DNA from: Brachypterus glaber
Lineage: Eukaryota > Arthropoda > Insecta > Coleoptera > Kateretidae
Reading direction: 5' to 3'
Assembly (NCBI GenBank): GCA_958510825.1
Contig: OY294049.1
Location: 28,452,620-28,516,619, forward strand
Length of the DNA stretch: 64,000 nt
A program made the translations under genes and the position numbers. Positions 10,366 to 21,216 of this stretch are shown here, piece by piece. The notes beneath the pieces were generated by a model. The model saw only the letters and a program-made list of their open reading frames with translations, was not told where the DNA came from and did not search any database. Each line of letters opens with the position of its first letter. The stretch's first letter is position 1.

Positions 10366-11321
10366 ATGACAAAAAGTTCCTATAAACATATGTCTAAAAA
10401 TGCGTCATAAGGGAGCTACGCCCCTTTGAAATTGGCTAAAAAAATCGGTTTTTATTTAATAACTCAGGAACCCTTTGAGGTTTTGCACATGAATTAATCC
10501 TAATAAGGCCCATCTTTGTATGTCATTTTCACGTACTTATTTAAACCAGGGGTGTGCGAAACGGGGGGGCCTTATCAGTTTTTTGTCCCAAACTTTTTTC
10601 TGTGTAACTTTTTTGCAATTTTATTTTTGAAATATGATTCCTCAGGTCAAAATACATAAAAAAAGGTACTCTTGTTGTAATACTGTAGGATTAACCGTTT
10701 TCGAGAAAAGTTCATTTGAAGGTGAAATTTCACGGTTCGAGGACGAAAAATTAAATACTAAAAAGTCGAAAACCAAAATTTTAATGATGCAATGTTATTC
10801 TACATCAAAAACTAAGAAAAAAGGTTTCCATACATGTAGGTCGAAAAAACGCTTTTAAAGCTACCATAGCCCTTTAAAAATGGTGCATATTTAGGAGACC
10901 ATAGCTCCATTAGGATTGATTTTTGGAAGTACCTGTATATGAGTTTTTTTTTTTAGTTTTTAGTGTACATTCGCCCTGCATCATTAAAATTTTGGTTTTC
11001 AACATTTTAGTATTTAATTTTTCGTCCTCGAACCGTGAAATTTCACCTTCAAATTAATTTTTCTCGAAAACGGTTAATCCTACAGTACGCACACCCCTGG
11101 TTGAAATAAGTACATGGAAATAACACATAAAAACGGGCCTTGGTAGGATTAGTTGACGTGCAAAACCTCGTTGATATATCTCAAAGGGTTCCTGAGTTAT
11201 TAAATAAAAACCGATTTTTTTATCCACTTTCAAAGGGGCGTAGCTCCCTTATGACGCATTTTTAGACATATATTTATAGGAACTTTTTGTCATATTTTAT
11301 CATGTAGAATCACCTGTTAAA
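10366..11321. mobile_element. Family A palindromic element, copy 2 (left end lost)
   Basis: Begins inside the family at TGACAAAAAGTTCC and carries all the ordered A motifs to an axis near 10900. The right arm is shorter: it jumps from the cggttaatcctacagta motif (about 11086) straight to cgcacacccctggtt, skipping roughly 150 bp. It ends at gttaaa where another A copy starts. ORFs of 60-75 codons in A copies are incidental frames. Confidence 0.88.
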
Positions 11322-11400
11322 ACGGTGTATTTGAAATAGCATCGGAAATTTTAACAGATGATTCTACATCATAAAATATGACAAAAAGTTCCTATAAACA
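11322..11400. mobile_element. Family A terminal fragment, copy 3
   Basis: About 80 bp identical in layout to an A left end (acggtgtatttgaaatagc ... gttcctataaacat) and cut off by the next A copy, which starts at 11401. The outer end of one element lies inside the arm of another, i.e. A inserted into A. Confidence 0.8.
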
Positions 11401-12578
11401 TACACGGTGTATTTGAAATAGCGTAGGAAATTTTGACAGGTGATTCTACATGATAAAATATGACAAAAAGTTCCTATAAACATATGTCTAAAAATGCGTC
11501 ATAAGGGAGCTACGGCCCTTTGAAAGTGGCTAAAAAATCGGTTTTTATTTAATAACTCAGGAACCCTTTGAGATATATCAATGAGGTTTTGCACGTCAAC
11601 TAATCCTACCAAGGCCCGTTTTTATGTGTTATTTTCATGTACTTATTTCAACCAGGGGTATGCGAAACGGGGGGGGGCTTATCAGTTTTTTGTCCCAAAA
11701 TTTTTTCTGTGTAACCTTTTTGCAATTTTATTTTTGAAATATGATTCCTCAGGTCAAAATACATAAAAAAGGTACTCTTGTTGTAATACTGTAGGATTCG
11801 TTTTCGAGAAAAATTCATTTGAAGGTGAAATTCCACGGTTCGAGGACGAAAAATTAAATACTAAAATGTTGAAAACCAAAATTTTAAGGATGCAGGGCGA
11901 ATGTACATTAAAATCTAAGAAAAAAACCTCATATACAGGTACTTCCAAAAATCAATCCTAATGGAGCTATGGTCTCCTAAATATGCACCATTTTTAAAGG
12001 GCTATGGTAGCTTTAAAAGCGTTTTTTCGACCTACATGTATGGAAACTTTTTTTCTTAGTTTTTGATGTAGAATAACATTGCATCATTGAAATTTTGGTT
12101 TTCGACATTTTAGTATTTAATTTTTCGTCCTCGAACCGTGAAATTTCACCTTCAAATGAACTTTTCTCGAAAACGGTTAATCGTACAGTATTACAACAAG
12201 AGTACCTTTTTTTGATATATTTTGACCTGAGAAATTATATTTCAAAAATAAAATTGCAAAAAAGTTACACAGAAAAAAGTTTGGGACAAAAAACTGATAA
12301 GGCCCCCCCGTTTCGCACACCCCTGGTTTAAATAAGTACGTGAAAATGACATACAAAGATGGGCCTTGGTAGGATTAGTTGACGTGCAAAACCTCGTTGA
12401 TATATCTTAAAGGGTTCCTGAGTTATTAAATAAAAACCGATTTTTTTAGCCACTTTCAACGGGGCGTAGCTCCCTTATGACGCATTTTTAGACATATGTT
12501 TATAGGAACTTTTTGTCATATTTTATGATGTAGAATCATCTGTTAAAATTTCCGATTCTATTTCAAATACACCGTGTA
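11401..12578. mobile_element. Family A palindromic element, copy 4 (complete)
   Basis: A 1.18-kb palindrome from tacacggtgtatttgaaa to its mirror image tttcaaatacaccgtgta, with its axis near 11985. Both termini are intact, making this the best reference copy in the window. Internal motifs are as in copy 1. The right end abuts the left end of family C at a TATA tetranucleotide, consistent with TA-targeted insertion. Confidence 0.92.
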
Positions 12579-13618
12579 TACAGGGTGCCCGGGAATAACG
12601 TTTGGAAACTTCGGGAGCCAATTCCTCTAACGAAAATAAGAAAAAAAGTTTTTATGGACATGGGTCTGAAAATGCTTATTGATGGAGCTACAGCCCTCCA
12701 ATGTCGGGGCCCTAAATAAGGTTTTTATTTATTATCTCAGAAACGGTGCAAGATAAAATAATGAAATTCTCCACACCCACCAACTTTTTTATGCTCAATA
12801 AGATAGGGTAAAAATCATCTCAAAATTTTCACCAGTGGGGGGTCAAACTGGGGGGGGTGGGGGTTAAAAATGACCCTCACTTATTTACATGTATTTTTTT
12901 TAATTTTGATGTGAAATTCTAAAATGTTAAAGCTTTTCATGACAAAAAGGTACTCTTGTTCAACTTTGATAAGATAAACCGTTTTTGAGTAAAATAGATT
13001 TTAACATCTCAATGCATGCCCAAAAATTTATTTAATTTTGGCTGATTTTGATTTCAAAGATGATTTTCACCCTGTCTTAAGCATAAAAAATTTAGTGGAT
13101 ATGAAGAACATAGGTTTGAAAATAACTTAGGAAAGTTGCAAAATTAAAATAAATAAAAAAAAAATAAATAAATTTTTGGACATGCATTGAGATTCTAAAA
13201 TCGATTTTACTCAAAAACGGTGCATCTTATCAAAGTTGAACAAGAGTACCTTTTTGTCGTGAAAAGCTTCAACATTTTAGAATTTCAAATCAAAATTGAA
13301 AAAAAAACACATGTAAATAAGTGAGCGTCATTTTTAACCCCCACCCCCACCAGTTTGACCCACCACTGGTGAACATTTTGAGATGATTTTTACCCTATCT
13401 TATTGAGCATAAAAAAGTTGGTGGGTGTGGAGAATTTCATTATTTTATCTTGCACCGTTCCTGAGATAATAAATAAAAACCTTTTTTAGGGCCCCGACAT
13501 TGGAGGGCTGTAGCTCCGTCAATAAGCATTTTCGGACCCATTTCCATAGAAACTTTTTTTCTTATTTTCGTTAGAGGACTTGGCTCCCGAAGTTTCCAAA
13601 CGTTATTCCCGGGCAGGG
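12579..13618. mobile_element. Family C palindromic element
   Basis: A 1.04-kb palindrome. The left end is TACAGGGTGCCCGGGAAT. The right end, reverse-complemented, retains CTGCCCGGGAATAACG. Mirrored motifs include cttcgggagcca, ctccaatgtcggggcc, cacacccaccaactt, a G-run next to aaactgg, aaaaaggtactcttgttc and aaccgtttttgagtaaaa. The last two are clearly related to the family A core. No coding capacity. Confidence 0.9.
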
Positions 13619-14472
13619 AAGTGGATAACCGATACGAGTTTGAGAAAATAACACGACGATATGGATTCTAAGGGGGTTTTTGAGGCAAAAATTTGTTAAA
13701 AAAAGTAAATTTCAGTTTTTTTTATCGTATTGGAGAGGAATTGAATTTATTGATTGTATTTTTTTTTCAATTTTTAAATTTTACACCATGACTCTGTAGT
13801 AAATTATACATAAATAAATAAATAAATAAATAAATCTGTCTCTTGAATCTATCACATTTTACTTTTTTATTTTTTGTCACTTGGTTAATTTTTAATATTC
13901 ACTTCACTTATTCTTGCTAATTCCAACTCCAATTGACCAAAAGTCACTGACTTACTTTTATTTTTGTTTATTTATTGGTAACCCTGCATTTAGTTTTTCT
14001 TGTAGTGGAATTTGAATTTGTTTGCTTTCACTCTTTTATAAAATGTAAAGGTGAATCATCTTAACATAACATAAAATAACGAAATTTAAAATGAAATTTT
14101 TCTTAAAAAGCATAATTATTTTTTCCTACATTAAAAGATAAAGTTGGCCTATTGGAATTTTTTTACACAAATAACGTGGCTTTGTTTAAATAACAATTAC
14201 AAATTCTTGTTTAGTACTGAAAAATAAAGGGTTTAGTTTAAAAAAAATAAATGTAACAAAACCGTTTTAAAAAAAAATAATCTTTAAAATATTTTTTTTT
14301 TGTTTAAAATTCAGTCAATTATCTTAGTTTTCAATAATAACTTGTTTAGAACAAGAATAAAAATATGTAAGTATATTAGACGCTTTTCTTTTATACTGAA
14401 TCTTACTTAATGGAGCTCTCTACAACTAGAATTATGAAACAAAAGACGTCTACCCTATCTCTATCTCATTTG

Positions 14473-14563
14473 TGCTACACTTTCCAGCCAACCAAATAAA
14501 TACTATATTTGTTTTTCATACAACAAATACAGTATTTATTTGGTTGGCCGGAAAGTTTAGCAC
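14473..14563. repeat. Small hairpin MITE, copy 1
   Basis: The arm gctacactttccagccaacc, then aaataaatactatatttg, mirrors caaatacagtatttattt, then ggttggccggaaagt. Arms are about 40 bp with a loop of about 8 bp. A related hairpin lies at 14665. Confidence 0.75.
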
Positions 14564-14664
14564 TGAGCGGCACGAACGAACATAGCTAATGTGAATCTTT
14601 AGAATAAGATAATTCTACTAAAATTTAGATGGCGCCAGTAATTTCTTTAATTAAAATAATATAG

Positions 14665-14748
14665 TTACACTTTTCGCCCGGCCAAGTAAATATTGTATTT
14701 GTTCAACAAAGAACAAATACAGAATTTGTTTGGTTGGGTGGAAGTGGG
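14665..14748. repeat. Small hairpin MITE, copy 2
   Basis: The arm ttcgcccggccaagtaaat, then attgtatttgttc, mirrors gaacaaatacagaatttg, then tttggttgggtggaa. Same family as 14473-14563, more diverged. Confidence 0.65.
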
Positions 14749-15080
14749 AGGGTATGTATGTCTTCTATCCTTTTTGGGTAGAACTTTTGTCCCTGTCTAA
14801 TCTAACGGGAGAAATCGCCATTCTCTCTTAACTATCAATTTCAACCAATCACGTAAGCGAATTAGGTGAATTGAGCTAAAATATGCTGATACCTCATCTA
14901 AAAGGAAAGCGTCTATTAATAATATGTCGCACGCTTCTTGAAATTTACTTACGGTTTCTTGCTTCATTTCCGAGTGTTTATCACAAATAATCCAATGTCG
15001 CTAGACAAAAACCATGCGGTTATTTAAAAAAATAAAATAAAAATGTATTGCGTTAAGGGTCCTTTCGAATAAAAAAAGTA

Positions 15081-16216
15081 TACAGGGTGATTCAAAAATA
15101 GGGTACAAAATTTTAAGGGGTAATTCTAGGTCCAAAAATATGAAAAAAAAGTTCCCATATAGGTTGGTCCCAAAGTGAGCCCTAAGGGAGCACGACCCTC
15201 CTGAAGGTACATCTGAAAAGTAGTTTTTATTTAATATCTCTAGAACCCTATGAACCAAAGTAAAGAATTTTTGCACATTTTAACATTGAAAAAGGTTATC
15301 ATTTTATGTAATTTTTATTTGGTAATTTTAACCAGGGACGTCAAAATGGGGGTGCGATGTTACTTTTTTGCCTCAAACTTTTTTATCTGTAGATTTTTTG
15401 AAATTTTCTTAATTAATAATCTTTGAAAATAAATAAAAAATGTACTCTTTATGTAACACCGTAGGGCCAACCGTTTTCGAGAAAATTGCAATTAAAGAGG
15501 CAATTTCACGCTCTGAGCATCAAAAATAGGAACTTGTGTTTTTTAGATTTAGATTAGAATTTTAATACTGCACGGAGATTCTACATTAAAAACTGTGAAA
15601 AAAAGCTCGTATACTTCTAGGTTCGAAAATCAGTCTTAAGAGTACTACAGCCTCTTAAAGAATAACACTTTTTAAGGCACTGTAGCTCCCTTAAAAGCCA
15701 TTTGTGTATATTTGTGTACGGCAATTGAAATTTTAATTGGCGCATTTTTTAGTTCCTATTTTTGATGCTTAGAACGTGAAATTGACTCTTTAGGTGCAAT
15801 TTTCTCGAAAACGGTTGGCCCTACGGTGTTGCATAAAGAGTACCTCTTTTATATATTTTTAATAAAATATCATTATTTTATTAAGAAAATGTCAAAAAAT
15901 CTACAGATAAAAAAGTTTGGGGCAAAAAAGTTATATTGTCTCCCCATTTAGCACATCCCTGGTTAAAATTAACAAATAAAAATTACATAAAAGGATAGCC
16001 TTTATTAATGTTAAGGCATGTGCAAAAAATAGTTACTGTATTTCATGGGGTTCCAGAGATATTTAAAAAAACTACTTTTCAGATGTACCCTTAGGAGGGA
16101 CGTCGCTCCCTTAGAGCTCATTTCCGGACCAACCATTATAGGAACTGTTTTTTCCTATTTTTGGACCTAGAAGTACCCCTTAAAATTTTTGTACCTTATT
16201 TCTGAATCACCCTGTA
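15081..16216. mobile_element. Family B palindromic element, copy 2 (complete)
   Basis: A 1.14-kb palindrome with intact ends TACAGGGTGATTCA and, on the right, its mirror TGAATCACCCTGTA. It is flanked by TA on each side. Axis near 15650. Carries the same ordered motifs as copy 1, including taaccagggacg, aaccgttttcgagaaaa and gctctgagc, mirrored. This is the reference B copy because nothing is nested in it. Confidence 0.92.
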
Positions 16217-16227
16217 TATGTTATATT

Positions 16228-16463
16228 ATGACCAGAGTTGATACTTTCATTACAATAACAGGGTCGGGCAACAGGAATTTTACATTATTTTTAATTTTTG
16301 GTTTGGTTTGTTTAATACATACATATGCCGAATAAGATTATATGTCTGTATACAGACATATAATCTTATTTGGCTTAAACAAACTCACCAAAAGTTAGAA
16401 ATAATGTAAAATTCCTGTTGTCCAACCCTGTTATTATAATGAAAGTACCAACTCTGATTATGA
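16228..16463. mobile_element. MITE hairpin with a perfect 40-bp central palindrome
   Basis: The arms (~115 bp) contain agagttgatactttcatta and aacagggtcgggcaacagg on the left and their mirror images on the right. At the axis, 16331-16370 is an exact 20+20 bp palindrome with no spacer (half-site aataagattatatgtctgta). This is a whole-element hairpin. Confidence 0.85.
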
Positions 16464-16651
16464 CTCACACATTTCGCCAGATTTTGATCCGAAAATTATC
16501 CGTTTTAATAAAGATCGATATGATGTTTTACCATTGTTAAGTTAAAGAGTTTCTTGAGTGGCTAACGTCTTGCTTTTTTATTTTTTTTTGCTGTAAGGAC
16601 TTCAATGAAGTTTTTTATGATACGTAAAATTTCCTAATTTTTAAAGTAATG

Positions 16652-16946
16652 TACAGGGTGTCTCAGAACTAACGCACTTGCTTTTACGGAGTGAGTCTAC
16701 ATAAAAAAATATGAAAAAAAAGTCCTTTGTGTTAAAGCAACGAGGTTTTGCATGTAATCTTTCCTTAATAAGGCCTATCAGTGAATGGTTTTTGCATGCA
16801 GTTACTTCAACCAGGAACATCCGAAATGGGGGTGTCTTATCACTTTTTTGCCTGCCTAACTTTTTTGTAGGTTTATTATTAAACCAGCTGAACAGTTGCA
16901 AGCACCTTATCAAAACATCGCCACTAGGCACTGATTTGAAACGTTA
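16652..16946 (+). mobile_element. Truncated palindrome-family end cut by a LINE tail
   Basis: Starts TACAGGGTGTCTCAGAAC, the same class of terminus as D, and continues with A/B-type motifs (gaggttttgcatg, aaccaggaacatccgaaat, a short G-run). It stops where the GATA repeat of the LINE begins, so only one arm is present. Confidence 0.7.
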
Positions 16947-16947
16947 T

Positions 16948-16991
<44 letters not shown>

Positions 16992-17012
16992 CATAGATAG
17001 ATAGATAGATAT
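16947..17012. repeat. (GATA)n microsatellite = LINE 3' tail
   Basis: About 16 GATA units with one interruption (acat). It lies directly after the AATAAA-containing 3' UTR of the minus-strand LINE, so it reads as TATC repeats on that strand and is best explained as the LINE's own 3' tail. Confidence 0.8.
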
Positions 17013-18470
17013 TTTATTCATGTTTGTACAAAAAATGTTTACACATGTCAAAAGTACTTAAAACTAAACAATAAATAAATAAATAAATAATACAAATAGG
17101 TGTAAATTTTACCTTACATTTAAGTTAAAATCAATACTACTGTTTAAGAATTCGTTGATATGATAATATGCTTTGTTTAATAAAAATTCTTTTACTTTTG
17201 ATTTAAAGTTATTATATGGCAATTCTTTTATGTTAGACGGTAATTTATTATAAAATTTAGGACCGTAGAAATTGCATCCATTTTTGCTAGACTCTAGACG
17301 AAAGTAGTTACACCTAATAATGTGTTTTTGTCGTGTATTAAACGAATGTATATTACTTTGAAGGGTAAGATTCTTTCTATTTTCATGAGTATACAAAAGG
17401 CATAAAAAAATATAAAAAGATGGCAAAGTTAATATTCGCAGTTCTTTAAATTTTTCCCTGACGTTATCTCTATAGCCAAGTTGTGAAATCACGCGCACTA
17501 CCTTTCGCTGTAAACCGAAGATTCTCTTAACATTAGCTGCGTGACCCCAATTTATCAGACTGTATGACATTTGGGAGGCAAAGAGTGCATGGTAAGCTGT
17601 CATGAGTACGTTCAGATCCACCATCATAGACAGCTGCCTGATTACATATACATTTTTTGCCAACTTGTTGGCCAGAAAATCTATGTGGCTATTCCATGAT
17701 AGGGATGGATCCAAGTATACTCCGAGAAACCTAACCTTTTCAGGATTTTGAAAGTCACCAGTCTGACGATGAGTAAAAAGCATTGTCACTGTTTTTTTGT
17801 CATTAAGAGTTAGACTATTTGAGTCAAACCATGTTTGTACTTTTGACAATGAGTCGCTCATGCGCCGCTGAACAAGACACAAACTTTCACCTTGATTCAC
17901 AAGAGTTGTGTCATCCGCGAATAAAACAGTATCGGCATCGGGATCAGCGACATGTAAATCATTTATGTCTAACAGAAATAGGATAGGGCCTAGTACTGAT
18001 CCTTGTGGAACCCCACTTCTGATATACCTTAGATCTGATTTCCTATTGCCGACACAAGTATATTGTTTTCGGTTAGAGAGATACGATTTGATTAACCCAC
18101 AGCTCAGTGAATCAAAGTTTAAGTGTTTAAGTTTATCCAGCAGCACAGGATGCGACACACAATCAAAAGCCTTTTGTAGATCGCACAGCGTTACTCCCAC
18201 AAAATCACCATTTTCCATTCCTCTTATTATTTTCTCCAATAATGTAATAATTGCATGGTTCGTTGACATATTTTTTCTAAAACCATATTGTTTGCAATAG
18301 AAAATTTTTAAATTTTCCAAATGGTTCTTTTAGGGCAGTTTCATAAATCTTAGAAAATACGGGCACTAAGGAAATGGGTTTAAAGTTATTTGATATAATT
18401 TGCCGCCTTTGTGTATCGGGATAACCTTGGAAATTGAAAGGTGTTTGAATAGGCAACCATTAATACACCA
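17013..18470 (-). mobile_element. CR1/L2-type LINE, 5'-truncated
   Basis: Covers the 3' UTR (17013-17108), the main RT reading frame, and a decayed upstream part to about 18470. The upstream part still reads SKVIPIHKGGK-like and then, in another frame, a LVPVFSKIYETAL-like RT motif. The endonuclease and ORF1 are absent, the usual result of incomplete reverse transcription. Confidence 0.88.
17109..18320 (-). CDS. Reverse transcriptase, CR1/L2-type LINE (partial)
   Basis: An open frame of 403 codons. RT motifs in order are YGFRKNMSTNHAI (residue ~13), LCDLQKAFDCVSH (~45), SGVPQGSVLGPILF (~106) and the catalytic LFADDTTL (~134), followed by VRFLGVYLD (~195) and the LINE C-terminal region NTRQKHI, FYGPKFYNKLP (~350). 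It has no RNase H domain, as is usual for CR1/L2 relatives. The real N-terminus is missing; the first ATG-like codon is internal to the RT. It is the same lineage as the + strand copy at 49092, sharing DLQKAFDCV and GVPQGSVLGP with similar spacing. The enzyme would copy its own RNA at a nicked target. This copy cannot move without endonuclease. Confidence 0.93.
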   Translation of the reverse strand: MENLKIFYCKQYGFRKNMSTNHAIITLLEKIIRGMENGDFVGVTLCDLQKAFDCVSHPVLLDKLKHLNFDSLSCGLIKSYLSNRKQYTCVGNRKSDLRYIRSGVPQGSVLGPILFLLDINDLHVADPDADTVLFADDTTLVNQGESLCLVQRRMSDSLSKVQTWFDSNSLTLNDKKTVTMLFTHRQTGDFQNPEKVRFLGVYLDPSLSWNSHIDFLANKLAKNVYVIRQLSMMVDLNVLMTAYHALFASQMSYSLINWGHAANVKRIFGLQRKVVRVISQLGYRDNVREKFKELRILTLPSFYIFLCLLYTHENRKNLTLQSNIHSFNTRQKHIIRCNYFRLESSKNGCNFYGPKFYNKLPSNIKELPYNNFKSKVKEFLLNKAYYHINEFLNSSIDFNLNVR

Positions 18471-19048
18471 TTAATGCACCTGCGTGTTGCATAATTTATT
18501 AAAAAGTCTGTATCTCCCAAAACTGTATATAACATTTCTTGTAGGGCTTAAAAAGCGCTTTCATTTGAAATCTAATTTTTTGAAATCGGTTTATAAATAT
18601 TATTTACTTACTTAAAGTGAGTTATGCTAAAAAAAAACATTTTACTGCTTTTTTATCTTGAAAACCATGTATTTTAGGAGAAAAATGTTTATAACATTTT
18701 TTGAGCAATTTAAAAAAATCTTTCATATACGTGCTAAATAAATAAAATACAATAATAACTTAATTATAACAAAAAACGCTAAAAATAGGAGTTTTACCCC
18801 CATTCTTACCCCTTTACCCCCAATTGTTAACCCCCAAATCTAATCAGCTCTTCGAAATATGATAAGAAACAATATGCAAAAAACGGCTTGTCGATATCTT
18901 TATTAGAAATGGAGTTATCGAGTTTACAGACAGACAGACGGACGAAAAAATTATTTTTTTTACTGATTTCGACTTAGGAAGGTCTAAAACGTCGAGAAAT
19001 GTGAAAAAACATAATCAAAGATTTTGACTTTTCGGCGAAGATTTCAAC
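18471..19048. other. Non-coding; holds GACR motif copy 2
   Basis: No gene is seen. At about 18915-18937 cagacagacagacggacg follows atggagttatcgagttta and precedes a T-rich stretch, matching the layout at 2085-2215. Runs of Cs (about 18795-18835) lie upstream. Confidence 0.55.
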
Positions 19049-20137
19049 ACATCGGCACTCTTAGTCACACGTCACCCCAGATGGAAATAGGCTTAAAAAA
19101 ATAGCAAGATTAGATGGTTATTAATTATGTGAGCAAAGGGCCTGTAAACTTCAAAACCTATGAGAACGAAATCCTAATGAGCAATAGTTCTACTACTACA
19201 CACGTCGCCCCAAATGGAAACAACAGTAAAAAACTGCAATTTCTTTTGCACAATTCTATTAGTGTTTTTGTTGCTGATTTCGATTTTGTTTAGATCAAAT
19301 CTCTATATGTTTCCACTTTCTATTCCAAAGCTTTATAAAAATTAAAATTTGTCATTGTCATTTTTGGAGTGTCATATTTAAATTATTATAGCAGCTACAA
19401 AAGTTTCTTATAGTTTAAATTAAAGTTACATTTATGCTCTATAAAATAATTACGAAAAAGGTCTGGAAATCATTTTAAAAGTTCAGTTGAGGAATAGCTA
19501 TTGATGCAATGATGTTTTTATAAATTTAACGTCAAAATTATATTTGTCAAGCCCATGTGTTTGTCAATTTTGCTAAATATGACATATCGCCTTGTAAATT
19601 CCGAAACATCGTATCTGAAAAATGACCACTTGACAGGTATAACAAATTATCCTGTTTCAAACAATTAATAAGGTATTTATTTAGAACTGTATTAATTACA
19701 TACAAACAATTATTAAATTACTACCCTACTAATTCCATAAAAAAGAATAATTTCTAGTCTCTGGCTCAGCAACACTGAATCGTGATTGCGGATGTTCACC
19801 TAAAATTACATTTTTTAATTTTTTCAAATTTTCGGCAGGGTATTTCTCAAAAACGGAAAGAGACAGAGATTTAGTCTAAACAAAATCGAAATCAGCAACA
19901 AAAACACTATTAGAGTTGTGCAAAAAAATTGCAGTTTGTTACTGTTGTTTATCATGCAGTCTGCCGAAGAACTTTTACCACTATTTAAGAACTAGTGCTC
20001 ATTAGGATTTCGTTCTTAGAGGTTTTGAAGTTTACAGACCCTTTGTTAATATAATTAATAGTCATCTAATCTTGCTATCTTGCTATTTTTTTAAAACCTG
20101 TTTCCATTTGGGGCGACGTGTGTAGTAGTGCCGATGT
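19049..20137. mobile_element. Family H inverted-repeat element
   Basis: The left end is acatcggcactcttagtc; the right end, reverse-complemented, is acatcggcactactacac. Arms of about 290 bp include ccccaaatggaaa, gcaagattagatggt, tgaagtttacag-type and aacaaaaacactatta motifs. A central loop of about 500 bp has no ORF of note. Within the left arm the end motif ctacacacgtcgcccca is repeated at about 19196, so the arm itself is partly duplicated. Confidence 0.85.
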
Positions 20138-20410
20138 AAATAGAATTGCTCAGGTAAAGATAAAAATGTACTTCTATTCTAATACCGTAGGATTAACCGT
20201 TTTCGAGAAAAATACAATTAAAGGCAAAATTACACGATTCCAAAAACAAAAATTTAACACTAAAATTTCAATTGAGCAGGGTGATTCTACATTAAATGCT
20301 AAGACGAAAAGTTCTTATACATATAGGTCCAAAAATCAGTTTTAAAGGTACCATGGCCCTTTAAAAATGGTGTATTTTAGGAGCCTGTAACTACCTTACA
20401 CGGTGGTTTT
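20138..20410 (+). mobile_element. Diverged family A fragment
   Basis: One arm fragment with aatgtacttctattctaat, accgtaggattaaccgtt, ttcgagaaaaat, a ctacattaaatgctaag block and ccctttaaaaatggtg. Only the region around the core is preserved, with no termini. Confidence 0.7.
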
Positions 20411-21216
20411 TTGCAAATTTTAACTTTTTGTTTCCGACCCCCGATTTTTTCTCATAAATTGTTTAAACACACCATAAGAAGTAGTTTAGACAAATATAAA
20501 AAAATCGTTTTTTTACGTTTTTTTCTAATTTATTATAATATGTACATATTACGTACTTGAACTTCAATATATATTTTAGATATTATAATAAAGTTATTAT
20601 TTATGATCACTACATTATAGACTCCAACGTTTATCTTTTTTTTAGCGCTTTATTGTTTGCGGTTGACCAAAAAATCAAAAAAAGTTTTTTTTGCATATTT
20701 TGCATATGAAGTTATAGCTTTATTGGTCTAGTATGCATGAAAAAAAAATCATATCGATACCTCTTATGATAATGCCAGAAATTATCTGATTAGTCTTAGA
20801 CGGCCCATACTTTTTTAAGGATTATTTAACAAGAATACTATGAATTTCATCTATTTTCATCTTTACTTAGATTTTCAAGATGAGACTTTTTAATAGTTTT
20901 ATAAATTGTCATACTTAAATATTCTTTGAATTGGATAAACAAACATTAATATTTAAAAAGGAGACATTTTTAATATGCGGCTATCGTCAAAGGGCCAAAA
21001 GGCGGAAATTTACTTTATTCAGATTAAAATATAATTAAATACACTATTTCCATCTAGGGGCTAGTTTAGGTACGTGTCGTCTCTTACTTGCGTACTTTCT
21101 TACTGATATACGAGGGCTTTTAAAAATAGTAAACATCTTATTCTTCAAATATGGATTTATCAAAAATATTAAAGTTGGTTTAAAAAATAATATAAGGAAA
21201 AATAAATGAATTACCG
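20411..21216. other. AT-rich sequence, nothing recognised
   Basis: No ORF, hairpin or repeat that I can support. Probably intronic if the + strand exons at 2419 and 24151 belong to one gene. Confidence 0.5.

Larger units (their letters stand above)
13619..15080. other. AT-rich spacer with simple repeats
   Basis: No gene is seen. It holds an (AAAT)n stretch at about 13808-13835, a poly-T region, and two small hairpins listed separately. The 91-codon minus ORF at its end (15001-15276) runs into family B and is incidental. Confidence 0.55.

Noticed and set aside
17908..18300. 130-codon + strand ORF
   Set aside because: Antisense shadow of the LINE reverse transcriptase on the minus strand.
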